Shown here: one piece after another, positions 32,674-44,001 of the stretch | Layout of the letters: each line of letters starts with the position of its first letter | Position numbering within the stretch: the first letter of the stretch is position 1 | Assembly (NCBI GenBank): GCA_033032865.1 | Contig: JAWHQI010000049.1 | Location: forward strand, 2,542,001 to 2,606,000 | Source: Dactylorhiza incarnata | Lineage: Eukaryota > Streptophyta > Magnoliopsida > Asparagales > Orchidaceae | DNA length: 64,000 bases | Reading direction: 5' to 3' | Position numbers and translations under genes: made by a program | Notes under the pieces: generated by a model | What the model was told of the DNA's origin: nothing | What the model saw: only the letters and a program-made list of their open reading frames with translations | Databases searched by the model: none

Positions 32674-34199
32674 TGATCAGTCCCATTTATATACATATAT
32701 TTTTGGACTCATTTGGGCTGATATTCTAGTCTTTGCACCACATATTAGGCACGTTTTCATTCATATGTATTATTCCATGCTAGGTGCACTATTAGGCTCA
32801 TTTTGGTGTGCAATTGCATTCCTTGTTGTTGGGGGTAAGCACATGGTGCTCCCCTTCCCTTCTTTTATGTTTTTCTGATGCTGGACGTGTATTCCTAGCT
32901 GTATTATCTTGTATGCAGGTGACCTGATCGTCCCGTTTTCCCCAGAAGTAATTTCTATGCATATCGCACGATCGTGCGTTTCCTTGATGCACGGTTGGCT
33001 GCGGTCGTGCGTTTGCGTCTGGGAAGAAAATGGAGCGTCGGAGTTTACTCGTGCGTTTTGACGCACGGGCGGATTCGCCCGTGCGTGAGTAAAATGCACG
33101 GTCGACCTGTGTCTTTGTGATTTCAGAGCGTCGGAGTTTACCCGTGCGTTTGAACGCACGGGCGGTATTGGTCGTGCGTGAGCAATTCACACGGGCGGCG
33201 CAGCTTCTTCGCCAAGCCATATTTTATCCGTTAATATCGCACGGTCTGCGCACGGTCGTGCGTTCGACCGTGCGTGACCATTTTTTAGCATGTTTGCTAT
33301 AAAAAGCAGGAATCGAGGAAGTCAACGAGGAGAGCGATTGGAGGCAGACTGGAGTGATTCAGAGAGAGGGAAATCACTTCCTTCCCGCTGCTCTTGAGGG
33401 TTGAAGGCTTCCCCTTCATCTCCACCACCATAGAGGCCATTTCTAGTGATTTCTACCTCCATCCTTCCATCCGGGAGCACTAGGAAGCTTCCTCCACCAT
33501 TAGCCCAAGCATTCCTCGCCAAGAGATCAGAGAAGTGCTGAAGATCGTAGGAGCGGTGACAGCCTCCTTCGAGCCAAGTTCACCATCTGAGGGCCGAGTC
33601 TGGAGAGAGCACGACAACCTCTCATTCCGGCCGTGAACCCAAGACATGACTTCTTCTTTGTGGTCCTCTCTAACCTTTGATGCTTGAACTTCTTTGTAGT
33701 TGTTTTATGAATGCTTGTTAAGTTAATCTTAATGGTTATTGCTTGTGTTCATATGCAATGTTGTTGTGATGGCATGAATAGCCCTTTTTCCTAGTGATTT
33801 CTGAGAATCGTTGTGTATGAAGCCATTAGCAATTGCTAGTGGTGATGTTTAGAGAAGAGCTGTGTGCGACCCTCAACCGTCATAGTTACATTCCGTCCAC
33901 GCACCTTCTGAAGCACGACATCGCGGCCGTTGCATCCATCTCGCCTTGCGAAGCGGAGTTTTGACCCGCATCTCTCTTTATTCTGCAATAGCATAGGATC
34001 CCAAACCAAACCTCCTGTTGTTACTTATTAACCCTTTTAACTGATTTCCTGGTTTGAGCAAATCGTACTACCCAACTTGCGGTCCTTTGAGAATGATATT
34101 CGGGGAGTTCCTCCCTATTTTATTACTTGAGCGACCGGTGCACTGCCGTCGTATCGCATTTCGTGCCTGCTAATTAGCAGTGCCGAATTTAGCGCATCA
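32674..34199 (+). repeat. LTR D4 (1,526 bp)
   Basis: Starts TGATCAG like D3 but after the TATA box (33298-33305) shares marker bases with D1: TTTTTTAGC, GTGACAGCC, GAGTCTGGAG, GCAATGTTG, GACCCGC and GTGCCGAATTT. Ends GCGCATCA, followed by the right copy of GGAAG. Confidence 0.9.
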
Positions 34200-34204
34200 G
34201 GAAG

Positions 34205-34846
34205 CCACCAAGTTGCTTCCAAAGAACGATCGCTTCAACCTCGCTTATGCTATAGCGATCCTTCATCCTCATCTGCAGAGATCTCATATAGGGAGTTTTA
34301 TTATTGTTATCTTTATTTTCATTCCATATATTTTTGTAACCGTTTAGAGAATTCCCCTTGTGTTGGCGACTAGGTCTGGGTAGGACTTAGGGAGGAATTC
34401 GCCTTGTGTTGGCGACTAGTTCTAGGTGATTAGATATAGGGGGTGTTCGAGGCCATATCCAGGGAAGAATTGGCTAGAGCGGCTTGAGGCCTTATCTGGG
34501 AAAGGATAGGCTAAAGCCAACCGGTTTGTAGGGATACGAGTCGGTATAGAAAAGGAAAACTTGTTTTACTTTGTACGCCTCCGATTTCTAGCGATATTGA
34601 AATCAAATTTATGTAAACACTTTTTTTATATAATATAATCATGTCTCTTTTTGTGTTTACTTGATTTCTATCATTTGGCATAATTTATAGAATTGCAAAT
34701 TACAATTGTTTCCTCCTTTATGATAAATTGTTATTTTGTTCTAATTTTCTCTAAACAATTTAGTAAAAATTTACAAAGAATTTTATTCCCTTATTCACCT
34801 CCCCCCCCCCCCCCCCCCCCCCTCTAAGGGTGCCATCGATCCAACA
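34205..34846 (+). repeat. 5' LTR of C1, second part
   Basis: Continues the LTR interrupted at 15226 (34200-34204 is the duplicated GGAAG). It contains two CCTTGTGTTGGCGACTAG units and ends in a run of 22 C (34801-34822), CTCTAAGGG and CCAACA. The C run is the longest of its kind in the window. Confidence 0.9.
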
Positions 34847-34848
34847 AG

Positions 34849-34860
34849 TGGTATCAGAGG
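34849..34860 (+). other. Primer binding site of C1
   Basis: TGGTATCAGAGG, two bases after the LTR, is initiator tRNA-Met type with a change at the last base. C2 has the same variant. Confidence 0.9.
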
Positions 34861-34895
34861 ATAGGTTATTCCAAACGGTTTAAAAACCATGAATA

Positions 34896-35961
34896 ATGGC
34901 GTCTTATGATCTCGCTTTTTCCGAGGGTCAGGGAATTAGTAGACCTCCACAATTTACCGGGTCAGATTATAATTACTGGAAAAATAGGATGAGATGTTTC
35001 CTTATGACCCTAGATATTGAGGTATGGAATATGGTCGAAGAGGAATACTCTCCTCCTACATGTGTACTTGGAGAGATAACTATAGAGAAACCAAAAGATA
35101 AATGGGACGATAGGGATAAGCTAAAATGCAAAAACAATGCCAAGGCCATGAATACTTTATTTTGTGCGTTAGATAGAAATGAATTTAATAGAATTTCTGC
35201 ATGCACTACTGCTTATGAAATTTGGAATCATTTGGAAGTTACTCATGAAGGTACATCGCAGGTTAAAGATTCAAAGCTTTTCCAATTTGAGTCGGAATAT
35301 GAAAAATTCTGGATGGATGAAAGTGAAGATGTTGATACCGTGTACACGTGCTTCACCAAGATCGTCAACGCCTCCAAAGCTCTAGGAAAGACCTTCTCCA
35401 ATGGCGACTTGGTCTGAAAGATCCTTCGTTCCCTTCCACCAAAATTCAACCCGAAGGTGACGGCCATTTCAGAATCGCATAATCTAAGGACGCTTCAAGT
35501 TGAGAGCATCATTGCGAATCTCAAACCCATTAGGTAGAACTCAAAATCCAACATGATGAATACAACAAGGAGCCAAAGAAGAAGGTGTTGGCATTAAAAT
35601 CAAAGAAGAAGTGCCAAGAGGATGAGGATGAAGATGAAGAAAGTCTTTTTGTGAAGAACTTCTGAAAGTTCATGCGAAATCCGGAAAGGCAAAACACTTT
35701 CCGGAAATTTATCCAAAAGGATGCAAGATGGAAAGGGTCGTCCTCAAAGAAGGAAAAGGAGAGCTACGATGAAGAAGAAAGACCTCCACCAGAATGCTTT
35801 CATTGTAGGAAGACCGGGCACATTCGGAGCCAGTGCCCAAAGTTCTTGAAGGAGAAGAAAGAAAAGCGGCACAAAGGGAAGGAGAAGAAGAAGGTGCTAA
35901 AAGCTAGAACATGGGATGACTCTTCCTCCTCCTCCGAAGAATCAAGCGGGTCTTCATCAAG
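34896..35961 (+). pseudogene. gag: Broken gag of C1
   Basis: The frame opens MASYDLAFSEGQGISRPP, 36 bases after the primer site. It reads through a copia gag domain (YWKNRMRCFLMTLDIEVW, AKAMNTLFCALDRNEF) to a TGA at 35415, where C2 has an arginine codon (CGA). Beyond this the frame shifts near 35525, and a TGA follows at about 35663. The zinc knuckle CFHCRKTGHIRSQC is readable near 35796-35837, followed by a Lys-rich and then Ser/Glu-rich tail ending at 35963. In an active element this protein would form the particle and bind RNA. Comparison with C2 (60196-61244), which has different lesions, identifies each of these as decay. Confidence 0.85.
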
Positions 35962-36841
35962 CTAAGATAAGGAAGCAAACATATGCCTCATGGGACATGG
36001 AAACGATGGAGACGACACCAGTGTTCTTAGCGACACTGAGGTAACTCCTCCCACTTATGATGAACTCTTTAATGAATTCCTTGAAACTTGAAAAGCTTTT
36101 GATAAAAATATGAAAGATAGTATTTTATTGAATCGTAAAAATGAATCTCTTATTAAAGAAAATCAAAAGCTTGCCAAAAACATAATTGTTTTAGAAAAGA
36201 GAAAGGTTTTTTGCCAAGAGTGTGATCACTCCACTAAATTGGCAAGAGATATTGAAGAGTCACTTTCTAAAGCCCTCTCTCATACCAAAACTCTTACAAA
36301 AGAGAAGGGGGAATTAGAAAGGAAATTAGAAGCCTCTCTTTTGCAAATCAAAAATAATAAAAAAAGGTTTTGAAAATAGGTGTGTCATGCTTGTGAAAGA
36401 AAATTTTTCACTTAAAGCACAAGTCATGATCTCACCATGGCCATTAAAAATTTTGGAATAGGCCAAAAATCACTGAAAATGATTTTAGGGAAGCAGTGCC
36501 ATGGTTCTGGAAAATTTGGGCTCGGATATCGAGGTGAGGGCTACCGCCCAGCGCTGGCCACTAACGCCGGCACTAGCACCTCTTACAAGAAGCCTGAATT
36601 TTCTTTCTCAAAATGTTTTTCTTCTGTAAATCCAATTTCTTCCAGCAAGAAAATATTCCATAAATGGGTTTCAACCCCTTTTATTTCGTGTGTAAACCGT
36701 TATAGGTTAGGTCACACATCTAGTTCTTACAGGAAAATAAAACAAAACACATTAAAGCAAATCTGGGTACCTAAGGCTTCCACTTATTCTATGGGTGGTT
36801 CCACTTGTGTATCCAGATCTTTACTCTCATCTTCTTTCTAG
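35962..36841 (+). pseudogene. gag/pol linker of C1
   Basis: This region joins the zinc knuckle to the protease. It starts near NICLMGHGNDGDD (35975 on), has a TGA near 36091 and a long coiled-coil-like stretch (36110-36373, NESLIKENQKL, KTLTKEKGELERKLEA). A frame break lies near 36360-36430. The part 36437-36841 includes IWVPKA and ends at TAG just before the protease. At 36541-36580 the DNA carries a C-type GC palindrome (CAGCGCTGGCC, CTAACGCCGGC) that codes for GYRPALATNAGT. This equivalent in C2 is richer in palindrome. Function of the linker is unknown. Confidence 0.7.
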
Positions 36842-37134
36842 ATGTGCAGGCAGGATAAGGACAATGAAGACGAGTGGTACTTGGATTCAGGATGCTCCAA
36901 GCACATGACGGGCAATAAAGCAAAGTTCCTTAGCCTAGAAAAGAAGAAGGGAGGGATCGTGACGTTTGGTGATAACGGAAAAGGAAGGATCATGGGAATT
37001 GGTACAGTTGGTAACAAATCCTTTACTATATCTAATGTTCTTTATGTGAAAGGATTAAAACACAACTTAATTTTTATTAGCCAATTATGTGATAAAGGAT
37101 TAGATGTGTTATTTGAGTCTTCCACTAATCTATG
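36842..37134 (+). pseudogene. pol: Protease region of C1, cut by element B
   Basis: The frame contains WYLDSGCSKHMTG, the copia aspartic protease motif with its catalytic DSG, followed by ISNVLYVKGLKHNL. It is cut at CTATG (37130-37134) inside a cysteine codon, where element B inserted. The frame resumes correctly at 47410. Apart from the insertion this segment has no stop codon. Confidence 0.9.
37130..37134. other. Target site duplication of B, left
   Basis: CTATG, repeated at 47405-47409. Joining the flanks across B restores the pol frame seen in C2 (NLCKISN). Confidence 0.93.
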
Positions 37135-38428
37135 TGAAAGTGCACAGTTAACCTCACTAGAATTCTCTAGAGGGGGGGTGAATAGAGATTAAAAAATATT
37201 TTGTGCAAAGTTAATATATATATGTGTATGATCACAGATTAGAGCTTCCCAAACACCAACAAGAATTAAACAAATAAAGAAAGTAAATGCAAGAAAAGAA
37301 ATCAAAGCACAACACAAGAAAATATAGTGGTTCCCCAAACTTTGGGTAGTCCATTATTCTACCCCCATGGTAGGAATTCACTAACCTGCACTGAGTCTTT
37401 TGATAAGGAGACTCTTAGAACCACCCTGAGTCTTTTGATAAGGAGACTCTTAGAACCAACTGAGTCTTTTTACAAGGAGACTCTTAGAACCAGTACAACT
37501 GAATTTTTTGAAGAGAGATTCTAAAAACTCTTTTACAATGTTATAAAGAAGAATAAGAAAGAAGAAAGAAATAAGAACAAGAATGAATCTTCTTCCTAGC
37601 AAGAAGATTGGAAGCACAAGAAGTGAATTAAATCTTTCTTCTATAGAGAGAAGAAGATTTGTAGCTTTTCTCTCTTATGTGAGAGCTATCAGAATTTGCA
37701 GCAGAGTGACTTCAGAAGCAGGAGAAGAAGAATGCTTGAATATTGCTGCAAGACTATTTCTCAATTTTCTCTTTTTCACTTGGGAGCTTTTCCTCTTTTT
37801 CAAATGAGTAAAATGGTGGATCACTTCTTGTTGTATCTCTGCCGACCTCCTTCATATATATAGCTCTGTTCATTCAAATAATACTCATAGGAGGAAAATT
37901 AATTATCAGACAGAGAATTAGAAGGATAGAAATATTTCCATAATTAGCATATCAATAGAAGGAAAGAATTCATACCAATTTCAAATAATGTCCATAATGA
38001 ATTTTATCAAATTAGCCAAGAATCTAATAGAGGAAAAGAAAGATTCAGAACGGCTATAAAACATAAATTGATTCCATATAAATCAGATCTAAAAGAGATC
38101 TGGCGATTTTGAATTCTGTCATAGAAATCGACGTGCGTCGATTACTATTCGACGCAAGCGTCGAATACATCCTGTCTGGACGTCGAGAGGAGAATAAGGA
38201 AGGTGCGTCGACTACATTAAATGCGTCGACTAGAAATCAAAGTAGCGTCGACAACACATACGTCGAAATCTTCCTAAAGTTACTTCGACTCATTCTGAAG
38301 GAAACGTCGACTACATTTCGACGTTGTGTCGAATACCATTCGACGCATATTTACTTAGCCTTATCTTTCATTCTTAGAATTCTTCTCTAACTCATTTCTA
38401 GGGGTTAATAGAAATCATTTCCCCAACA
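37135..38428 (-). repeat. 3' LTR of B (1,294 bp)
   Basis: Plus strand TGAAAGTGCACAG to CCCCAACA. It holds CTCTAGAGGGGGGGTGAATAG, three units of TTTTGATAAGGAGACTC (37398-37488), a TATATATA box (37855-37862) and the TCGACG cluster (38127-38348) in U3. Confidence 0.92.
38127..38348. promoter_or_regulatory. TCGACG cluster in U3 of B 3' LTR
   Basis: I count 14 TCGA tetramers in about 220 bp, mostly as GCGTCGA or TTCGACG, often as facing pairs separated by 5-15 bases. The right LTR has the same cluster at 47089-47324. Confidence 0.85.
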
Positions 38429-38443
38429 ATCTCCCCCTATTTG
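38429..38443 (-). other. Polypurine tract of B
   Basis: ATCTCCCCCTATTTG is CAAATAGGGGGAGAT on the minus strand, directly next to the 3' LTR. Additional GGGGGAG tracts occur at about 39795, 39834 and 40075, inside the third gene. Confidence 0.85.
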
Positions 38444-38550
38444 TCTTAACCCTACATAGAGAGAAATTGTATTAGTATATAATTACCACAGCATAGTATT
38501 TAAGCAATTAGAAGAAATCATGTATAAATAAGCAGTTGTCTTTCACAGGA

Positions 38551-40321
38551 TTAAACTAAAAACTTCTTGTTATACATGAAGTTGACAAATGCAGAATAAA
38601 GCTTCCTAGATAAGTTTTCAATAGCATCAAACATATAGCCTCTGGCTTTGTCAGGATGCTTCTGGATATTGGCAATGATTGTGTGCAGTTTGTTCAGTGT
38701 CCTGCTACCATCAGGAAGAGTATCATCTATGGAATATCCCTTGCTGATTATTATTGCAGCTTTTTCATCAATCACCTCAATTGTGATGTCTTGAGTTTTC
38801 TTTTGATTGGGCTTGAGCTCAGGTGGTCCCTTGTTATCAACTTTGGGCCTAAGCTTTGTTTTCTTTTCTGATTCCTATTTCTTAGGAATTTCAGACATCT
38901 TTCCTTTCCCTTTCCAGGAAGAGCCATGCCATGAGTCTAACTTTGCAGGTCTTGTAGGCTTTTTATAGGGAATATATGTATCTTCTGTACATCCTATACC
39001 CTTCTTGTCCTTTTGACCCTTTTCTAAGATAATCCTTGCCTGAGGATTTTTCTTTTGATAAGCTTCAGCATCAAATAACTTCTTTGGAATTTTAATGACT
39101 GACTCAGCAAGAATCTCTTCCTTGGTCATCCCTTTCTTGATCTTTTCCATCCTGACTTTCCTTTTATCTTCTGCATCTTTCATAGCTGCTTCATACTCAT
39201 ACAGCTCTCTTTCTCTCATTTCTTCATGCCTCTTTTCCATGTCAGGATCATGGTACTCCTTCACAGGGCTGTTAGGAGTGATAATAGGCATCTTTTCAAA
39301 TCTTTTTATTTCCTCACATGATTTTATATACTTCTTTTGTTTTGCATACTCCTTCCTTTCTTCTTTAGAGAAGTTTTGCCAGTAGGGAATGGCTTCCCTT
39401 TTTCTTTTTATCTGTCCTCCTGGACTTTGCCTAGGTAGGATCTGTTTGGAGAGTTTTGCTACTTGTGGAGGTAGAGGTAGCAGAGGAGGTAGAGAAGAAG
39501 GTTGAAGTGGAGGTAGAGGTAGAGGTGGAGAAGGAACTTTCTCAAGGAGAGGAGTTGGTTCTGTAATGGAAGGCAGAATGACTTCTGGTGGAGTAATCTC
39601 TGCTGAGGGATGTTTGTCTCTTCCAAGCTCTTCTGAAGGGATGTCCTCAAGTAGAGGAGTTTTTAGCTTGATGTAACTGGCAGAGAAGCTTGGGGAGTGA
39701 TGTTGAAGTTCCTCCTCACATGAGGGTGCATCAATCCACATTTGTCCATTACAATCATCAGAGGTGGCTGCTTCTTCCACCCCCTGGACTTCTACTTCCT
39801 CCCCCTGGACTTCAAGGTTCTTTACCACAGCAGACTCCCCCTGAATGTATGGGGCCTCTATTCTGAATGCTGAATTTACAGCATGGTCTCCTTCAGTGTG
39901 ATAAGATGAGGTTTCTCCAAAGTGTTTGACGAAAGTATAATCAGAGTGATTGGAGAGGATTGGAGCCTATTATAAGAAGGAGAGAGTTGGAAAAATATTT
40001 GAGAGATAAATAATAATAAAAATGGCCCTGAGCTTCAAGATAGATAACCTGACAGATGGGGTTTCTGGAGCAACTCTCCCCCTGGTTTATATCTTTTAGG
40101 AAGGATGTAAACCTTTGTGGTGACAGAGGTTCTTCTCGAAGAAGAGCATGAAGCTCAGGAAGAGAGGCAGATAGGGTGGCCAATTTGGCTTCACAGGTGG
40201 TGATCATATTGGCACATTCATTGGAGAAGTTGGTTAGACGTGTCTGGAAGTCATTGAGAAGATTTTCCAGAGCATCATTCATTGCTTTGATAAGGGCAGA
40301 TTGAACAGGAGTGGGCGCCAT
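38551..40321 (-). pseudogene. Third gene (ORF3) of B, after pol
   Basis: Two frames that appear to be one gene. It starts MAPTPVQSALIKAMNDAL at 40321, with a coiled-coil-like N-terminal part (LLNDFQTRLTNFSNECAN, TCEAKLATL). It changes frame near 40000-40080 and continues as the frame 39828-38875: acidic, then proline-rich (PSPPLPLPPLQPSSLPP), then a highly charged helical part (KRHEEMREREL, AEDKRKVRMEKIKKG). TAG at 38875-38877 is followed by 100 further codons in the same frame ending KKFLV at 38551. No transmembrane segment or signal peptide is evident, so I do not call it env, although an env-like gene sits at this position in some Sireviruses. Function unknown. It lies on the same strand as pol, between RNase H and the 3' LTR. 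Confidence 0.6.
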
Positions 40322-40496
40322 TGATGTAGAAAGAGAGAGAGGTAGAAGAAAAAGTTTTGGCGGGTTCAGAAAGGTATATGTTATGAAATAAGAAGTATTA
40401 TTTAAAGGAGATGAAACGTCGAGAAAGAAAACAGAAATCAAGGTAATTTAATCGTCAAAAGAGGAAGTAAGGATTTGATTCTAATTTTAACTTGAA

Positions 40497-40713
40497 GTCG
40501 ACGTTACGTCGAATAGATGTCGACGTTTGCGTCGATATGTAGTCGGCGCTCCATGGAGATTGGCCAGCCTAGTGTTCTATCGACATGATCATAGTCTTGC
40601 GTCGATATGAATTCGACGGTACGTCGATAAACGATCGACGTAACTTTGTCTGATGGAAATCGGTGTCAGCGTCGAGTTTGTCTCGACGGAGCGTCGATAT
40701 GTATTCGACGTAT
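40497..40713. repeat. TCGACG cluster after pol in B
   Basis: I count 13 TCGA tetramers in about 215 bp, again as facing pairs such as GCGTCGATATGAATTCGACG. The cluster fills the gap between pol and ORF3 and has no coding role. Confidence 0.85.
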
Positions 40714-40769
40714 CTTCAAGAAATTTTCTTAGATTGTCTGATTTCTTTAGAGTTCCCCAACAATGGTGT

Positions 40770-43700
40770 TTACAGGCTTCCATCAAGCATTCCTAAGGTG
40801 TTTATGAAGTAATTGTGCTTGGTTTCATCCAAGGGTTTTGTGAAAATGTCTGCTCTTTGACTTTTTGTGGGTATATATTCTAAGGTTATCTTACCTTTTT
40901 CTACATTGTCTCTAAGGAAGTGATGTCTGATCTCTATGTGTTTGGTTCTACTATGAAGGACTGGGTTAGATGCTATAAATATAGCACTAGAGCTATCACA
41001 ATAAATCTTAGAGTTATTGACTTCCAATTTGTAGTCAAGAAGCTGATTTTGCATCCACAAGATTTGTGAACAACAGCTCCCAGCAGCTATATATTCAGCT
41101 TCAGCTGTTGAGTTTGAGACTGAGGTTTGTTTCTTACTAAACCATAAGATTAATCTGTCACCTAGGAATTGGCAAGTGCCAGATGTGCTTTTTCTATCAA
41201 CCCTACATCCAGCATAGTCTGCATCTGAGAAACCTATTAATTCAAAGTTGGTTTCTGCTGAATACCATAGACCTAGTTCAGGAGTTCCCTTTAGGTATCT
41301 AAGAATCCTTTTTACAGAGGTGAGATGGGATTACTTTGGATCAACCTGAAATCTAGCACATGTGCAAGTTGCAAACATAATGTCAGGTCTGCTAGCAGTG
41401 AGATATAGAAGGGATCCTATGGTTGCCCTATATGTCTTTTGATCTATTGATTTTCCCTTGTCATCCTTTTCTATAATGGCATTTGTTGCCATGGGGGTTT
41501 TCATAGAGGAGGCTGATTCCATACCAAACTTTTTGATTAGCTCTTTAGTGTACTTTGATTGTGAGATAAAGATTCCTTCACTACTTTTTTTTACTTGTAG
41601 CCCTAGGAAGTAGGAGAGTTCACCCATACTACTCATTTCAAATTTAGATTGCATTAGATCAACAAACCTTTTACAAAGTTTAGAGTGAGTTGAGCCAAAG
41701 ATGATATCATCTACATATATTTGAACAAGAAGAAGTTGGTTTTTATGGGTTCTAGTAAAGAGTGTCTTATCTACTTTTCCTCTTTCAAAGGAATTTTCCA
41801 AAAGAAAGTTAGAGAGAGTTTCATACCAAGCTCTAGGAGCTTGCTTAAGACCATATAGTGCTTTGTTAAGTTTATAAACAAAGTTAGGAGAGGAGGGATT
41901 AACAAAACCTGGTGGTTGCTCCACATATACCTCTTCTTGAAGGCCACCATTCAGAAAAGCACTCTTGACATCCATCTGATATACTTTCATCTTCATGAAA
42001 GCTGCATAGGCAAGAAAGAGCCTAATTGCTTCCAGTCTGGCTACTGGAGCAAAGGTTTGATTGTAGTTTATTACTTCTTCTTGTCTATATCCTTGTGCTA
42101 CAAGTCTTGCCTTGTTCCTGACAATTACTCCAGTGGAATCTAATTTGTTTCTATATACCCATTTTGTGCCAATCACTGGGTAGTTTCTTGGTCTTTCCAC
42201 TAAATTCCATACTTTTTTTCTCTCAAATTGGCCTAGTTCTTCTTGCATGGCCATAATCCAATGAGGATCACAGTTTGCTTCCTCAAACTTCTTTGGTTCA
42301 ACTTGTGATAAGAAGCATTGGAGCATCATCCCATTGGAGACTTGATGTCTTGTTCTTACTCCAGTATTGGGATCTCCAATTACTTGAGATTGTGGATGAT
42401 CCTTCAAATTGATCCCTGTCCTGCTTGGATTTGTCAGTTGTTCTTCTTCTTCATTCTCAATGAGATCATTGTCCAATAGATCTTCCTGAGCCATGTTCTC
42501 TTGTGGAGATGGGTCTTAAATGCTCTTTTCTGAAGTTTCTACATGTTCTTGTTCAGACTCCTCACTTGGTTCCTCTAACTAGTTTTCCTTTCCATTATCT
42601 GTGTTCTCTAGAGCTAGTTGCTCTAGCTGGGTTTCTATGTTGTTGTTTTCCTGTGGAAAAGAACTGGTGGGAGTCTCCTCCCCCTTAAGCAGCATGTTAG
42701 TTTCATCAAATACAATATGCATGGATTCTTCAATTTTAAGAGTTCTTCTATTGTAGCACCTATAAGCTTTAATAGATGATGAGTATCCCAGAAATATTCC
42801 ATCATCAGACTTCTTATCAAATTTGGCAAGATGATCTTTCCCATTATTTAGAATAAAGCAAGCACATCCAAAAATTTTAAAATATTTAACAGTGGGTGTT
42901 TTATTTTTCAGGAGCTCATATGGAGTCTTTGATTTAGTTTTGTGTATGAGGCTTCTACTTAGAACATAGTTTGCAGTGTTGACTGCTTCAGCCCAAAAGG
43001 TTTTTGGTAATCCTGATTCTGCAAGCAAGGTCCTTCCTGATTCTAGTAAGGTTCTATTCTTCCTCTCAGCAACTCCATTTTGTTGAGGAGTTCTACGTGC
43101 TGAGAAGCTTTGTTTAATACCTTCTTCCTCATAGAAACTACAAATCATCTGATTCTCAAATTCAGTCACATGATCACTTCTTATAATTGAAACATTAGAG
43201 TTGAACTCAGATTGAATCTGTCTTATGAATTTTGAGAGAATTTTATGGGTTTCAGATTTAACCCTTAGAAAGAATACCCAGCTGAACCTAGAATAATCAT
43301 CAACAATGACCAAGGTATAGGATTTTCCACCTAAGCTCTGAGTGGATATGGGACCAAAGAGATCCATGTGTAGTAAGTATAGGAATCTGGGAGAGTCATC
43401 CTTACCAATGGGTTTGAAAGATGATTTGGTCTGTTTTCCCAGTTGGCAAGGTCTGCATGGAGAATCCTTAGAGTACCTACCCTTTGGTAAGCCTCTGACT
43501 AGGTTATTCTTTGCTAGTTTACTAATGGTTTTGTAGTTTAGATGGCCTAATCTCCTATGCCATAGTTCATTTTTATCTATGATATTGTTGAATAAACAAA
43601 CTTCTGTGGGTGAGGAGCTAAAGTCCACTACATATACTTTTCCTTTTCTAATTCCATTTAGTACTGTGGCACCAGTCTTGATATCAATAATATGGCAGAA

Positions 43701-43997
43701 TAGAGTGGTGAACTTTACCTCATACTTACCATTTTCACATATCTTACTTATACTTATCAGATTGTGCTTCAGTCCTTTGACTACTGCCACATTCTTGAAG
43801 GTGACTTTCCCTTCTTTGAAATCTCCAAACCCCCTGGTTTGGCCACAGCTAGAGTCACCAAAAGTCACTGATGGTCCAAGCCTGTCCTCAAAGTTGATTA
43901 ATAGGTTTTTGCATCCTGTCATGTGCATGGAGCATCCACTGTCCAAGTACCACACCAACCTAGAGATGTGATACATCTGCTCATAAAATTTAAACAT
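40770..43997 (-). pseudogene. pol: pol of B: protease, integrase, RT, RNase H
   Basis: One minus-strand frame with TAG at 42579-42581, TAA at about 42516-42518 and TAA at 41331-41333. Order of domains: protease WYLDSGCSMHMTG near 43940; HHCC finger (LWHRRLGH, CRPCQ); integrase Asp in LHMDLFGP, Asp in IRSDHVTEF (the usual Gly after DH is Val) and Glu in GVAERKNRTLLE; reverse transcriptase with [23 protein letters not shown] and [10 protein letters not shown]; RNase H ending RADIFTKPLDE. The protein would process, copy and insert the element. It opens in a different frame from gag with a near-overlap at 43997-44004. Whether this reflects a programmed shift or decay cannot be decided here. The stops are single-base nonsense changes compared with relatives. 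Confidence 0.88.
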
Positions 43998-44001
43998 TAG
44001 T

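Larger units (their letters stand above)
15227..34199 (+). mobile_element. Tandem Athila-type array D (4 LTRs, 3 interiors)
   Basis: An 18,973-bp array arranged LTR-int-LTR-int-LTR-int-LTR, with a single 5-bp duplication around the whole. It therefore entered as one element and grew later. Gag sequence, the primer site TGGCGTCGTTGCCGGGGA, repeated AAGTCTGGGGG purine tracts and a GGACGTTAAACAAAAG block all point to the Athila group of Ty3/gypsy. No reverse transcriptase, RNase H, integrase or env-like frame exists in any unit, so it depends on a relative for movement. Confidence 0.9.

Noticed and set aside
38109..38390. Plus-strand frame across the TCGACG cluster of LTR B
   Set aside because: Clustered CGTCGA words avoid stops in this frame. 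It covers LTR U3 and has no homologue that I recognise.
38551..40321. Calling ORF3 of B an env gene
   Set aside because: Position fits, but no signal peptide, membrane segment or glycoprotein-like cysteine pattern is visible.
43342..43971. Plus-strand frames opposite B's pol and gag (43342-43971, 45438-45920)
   Set aside because: Antisense shadows of clear pol and gag coding on the minus strand.
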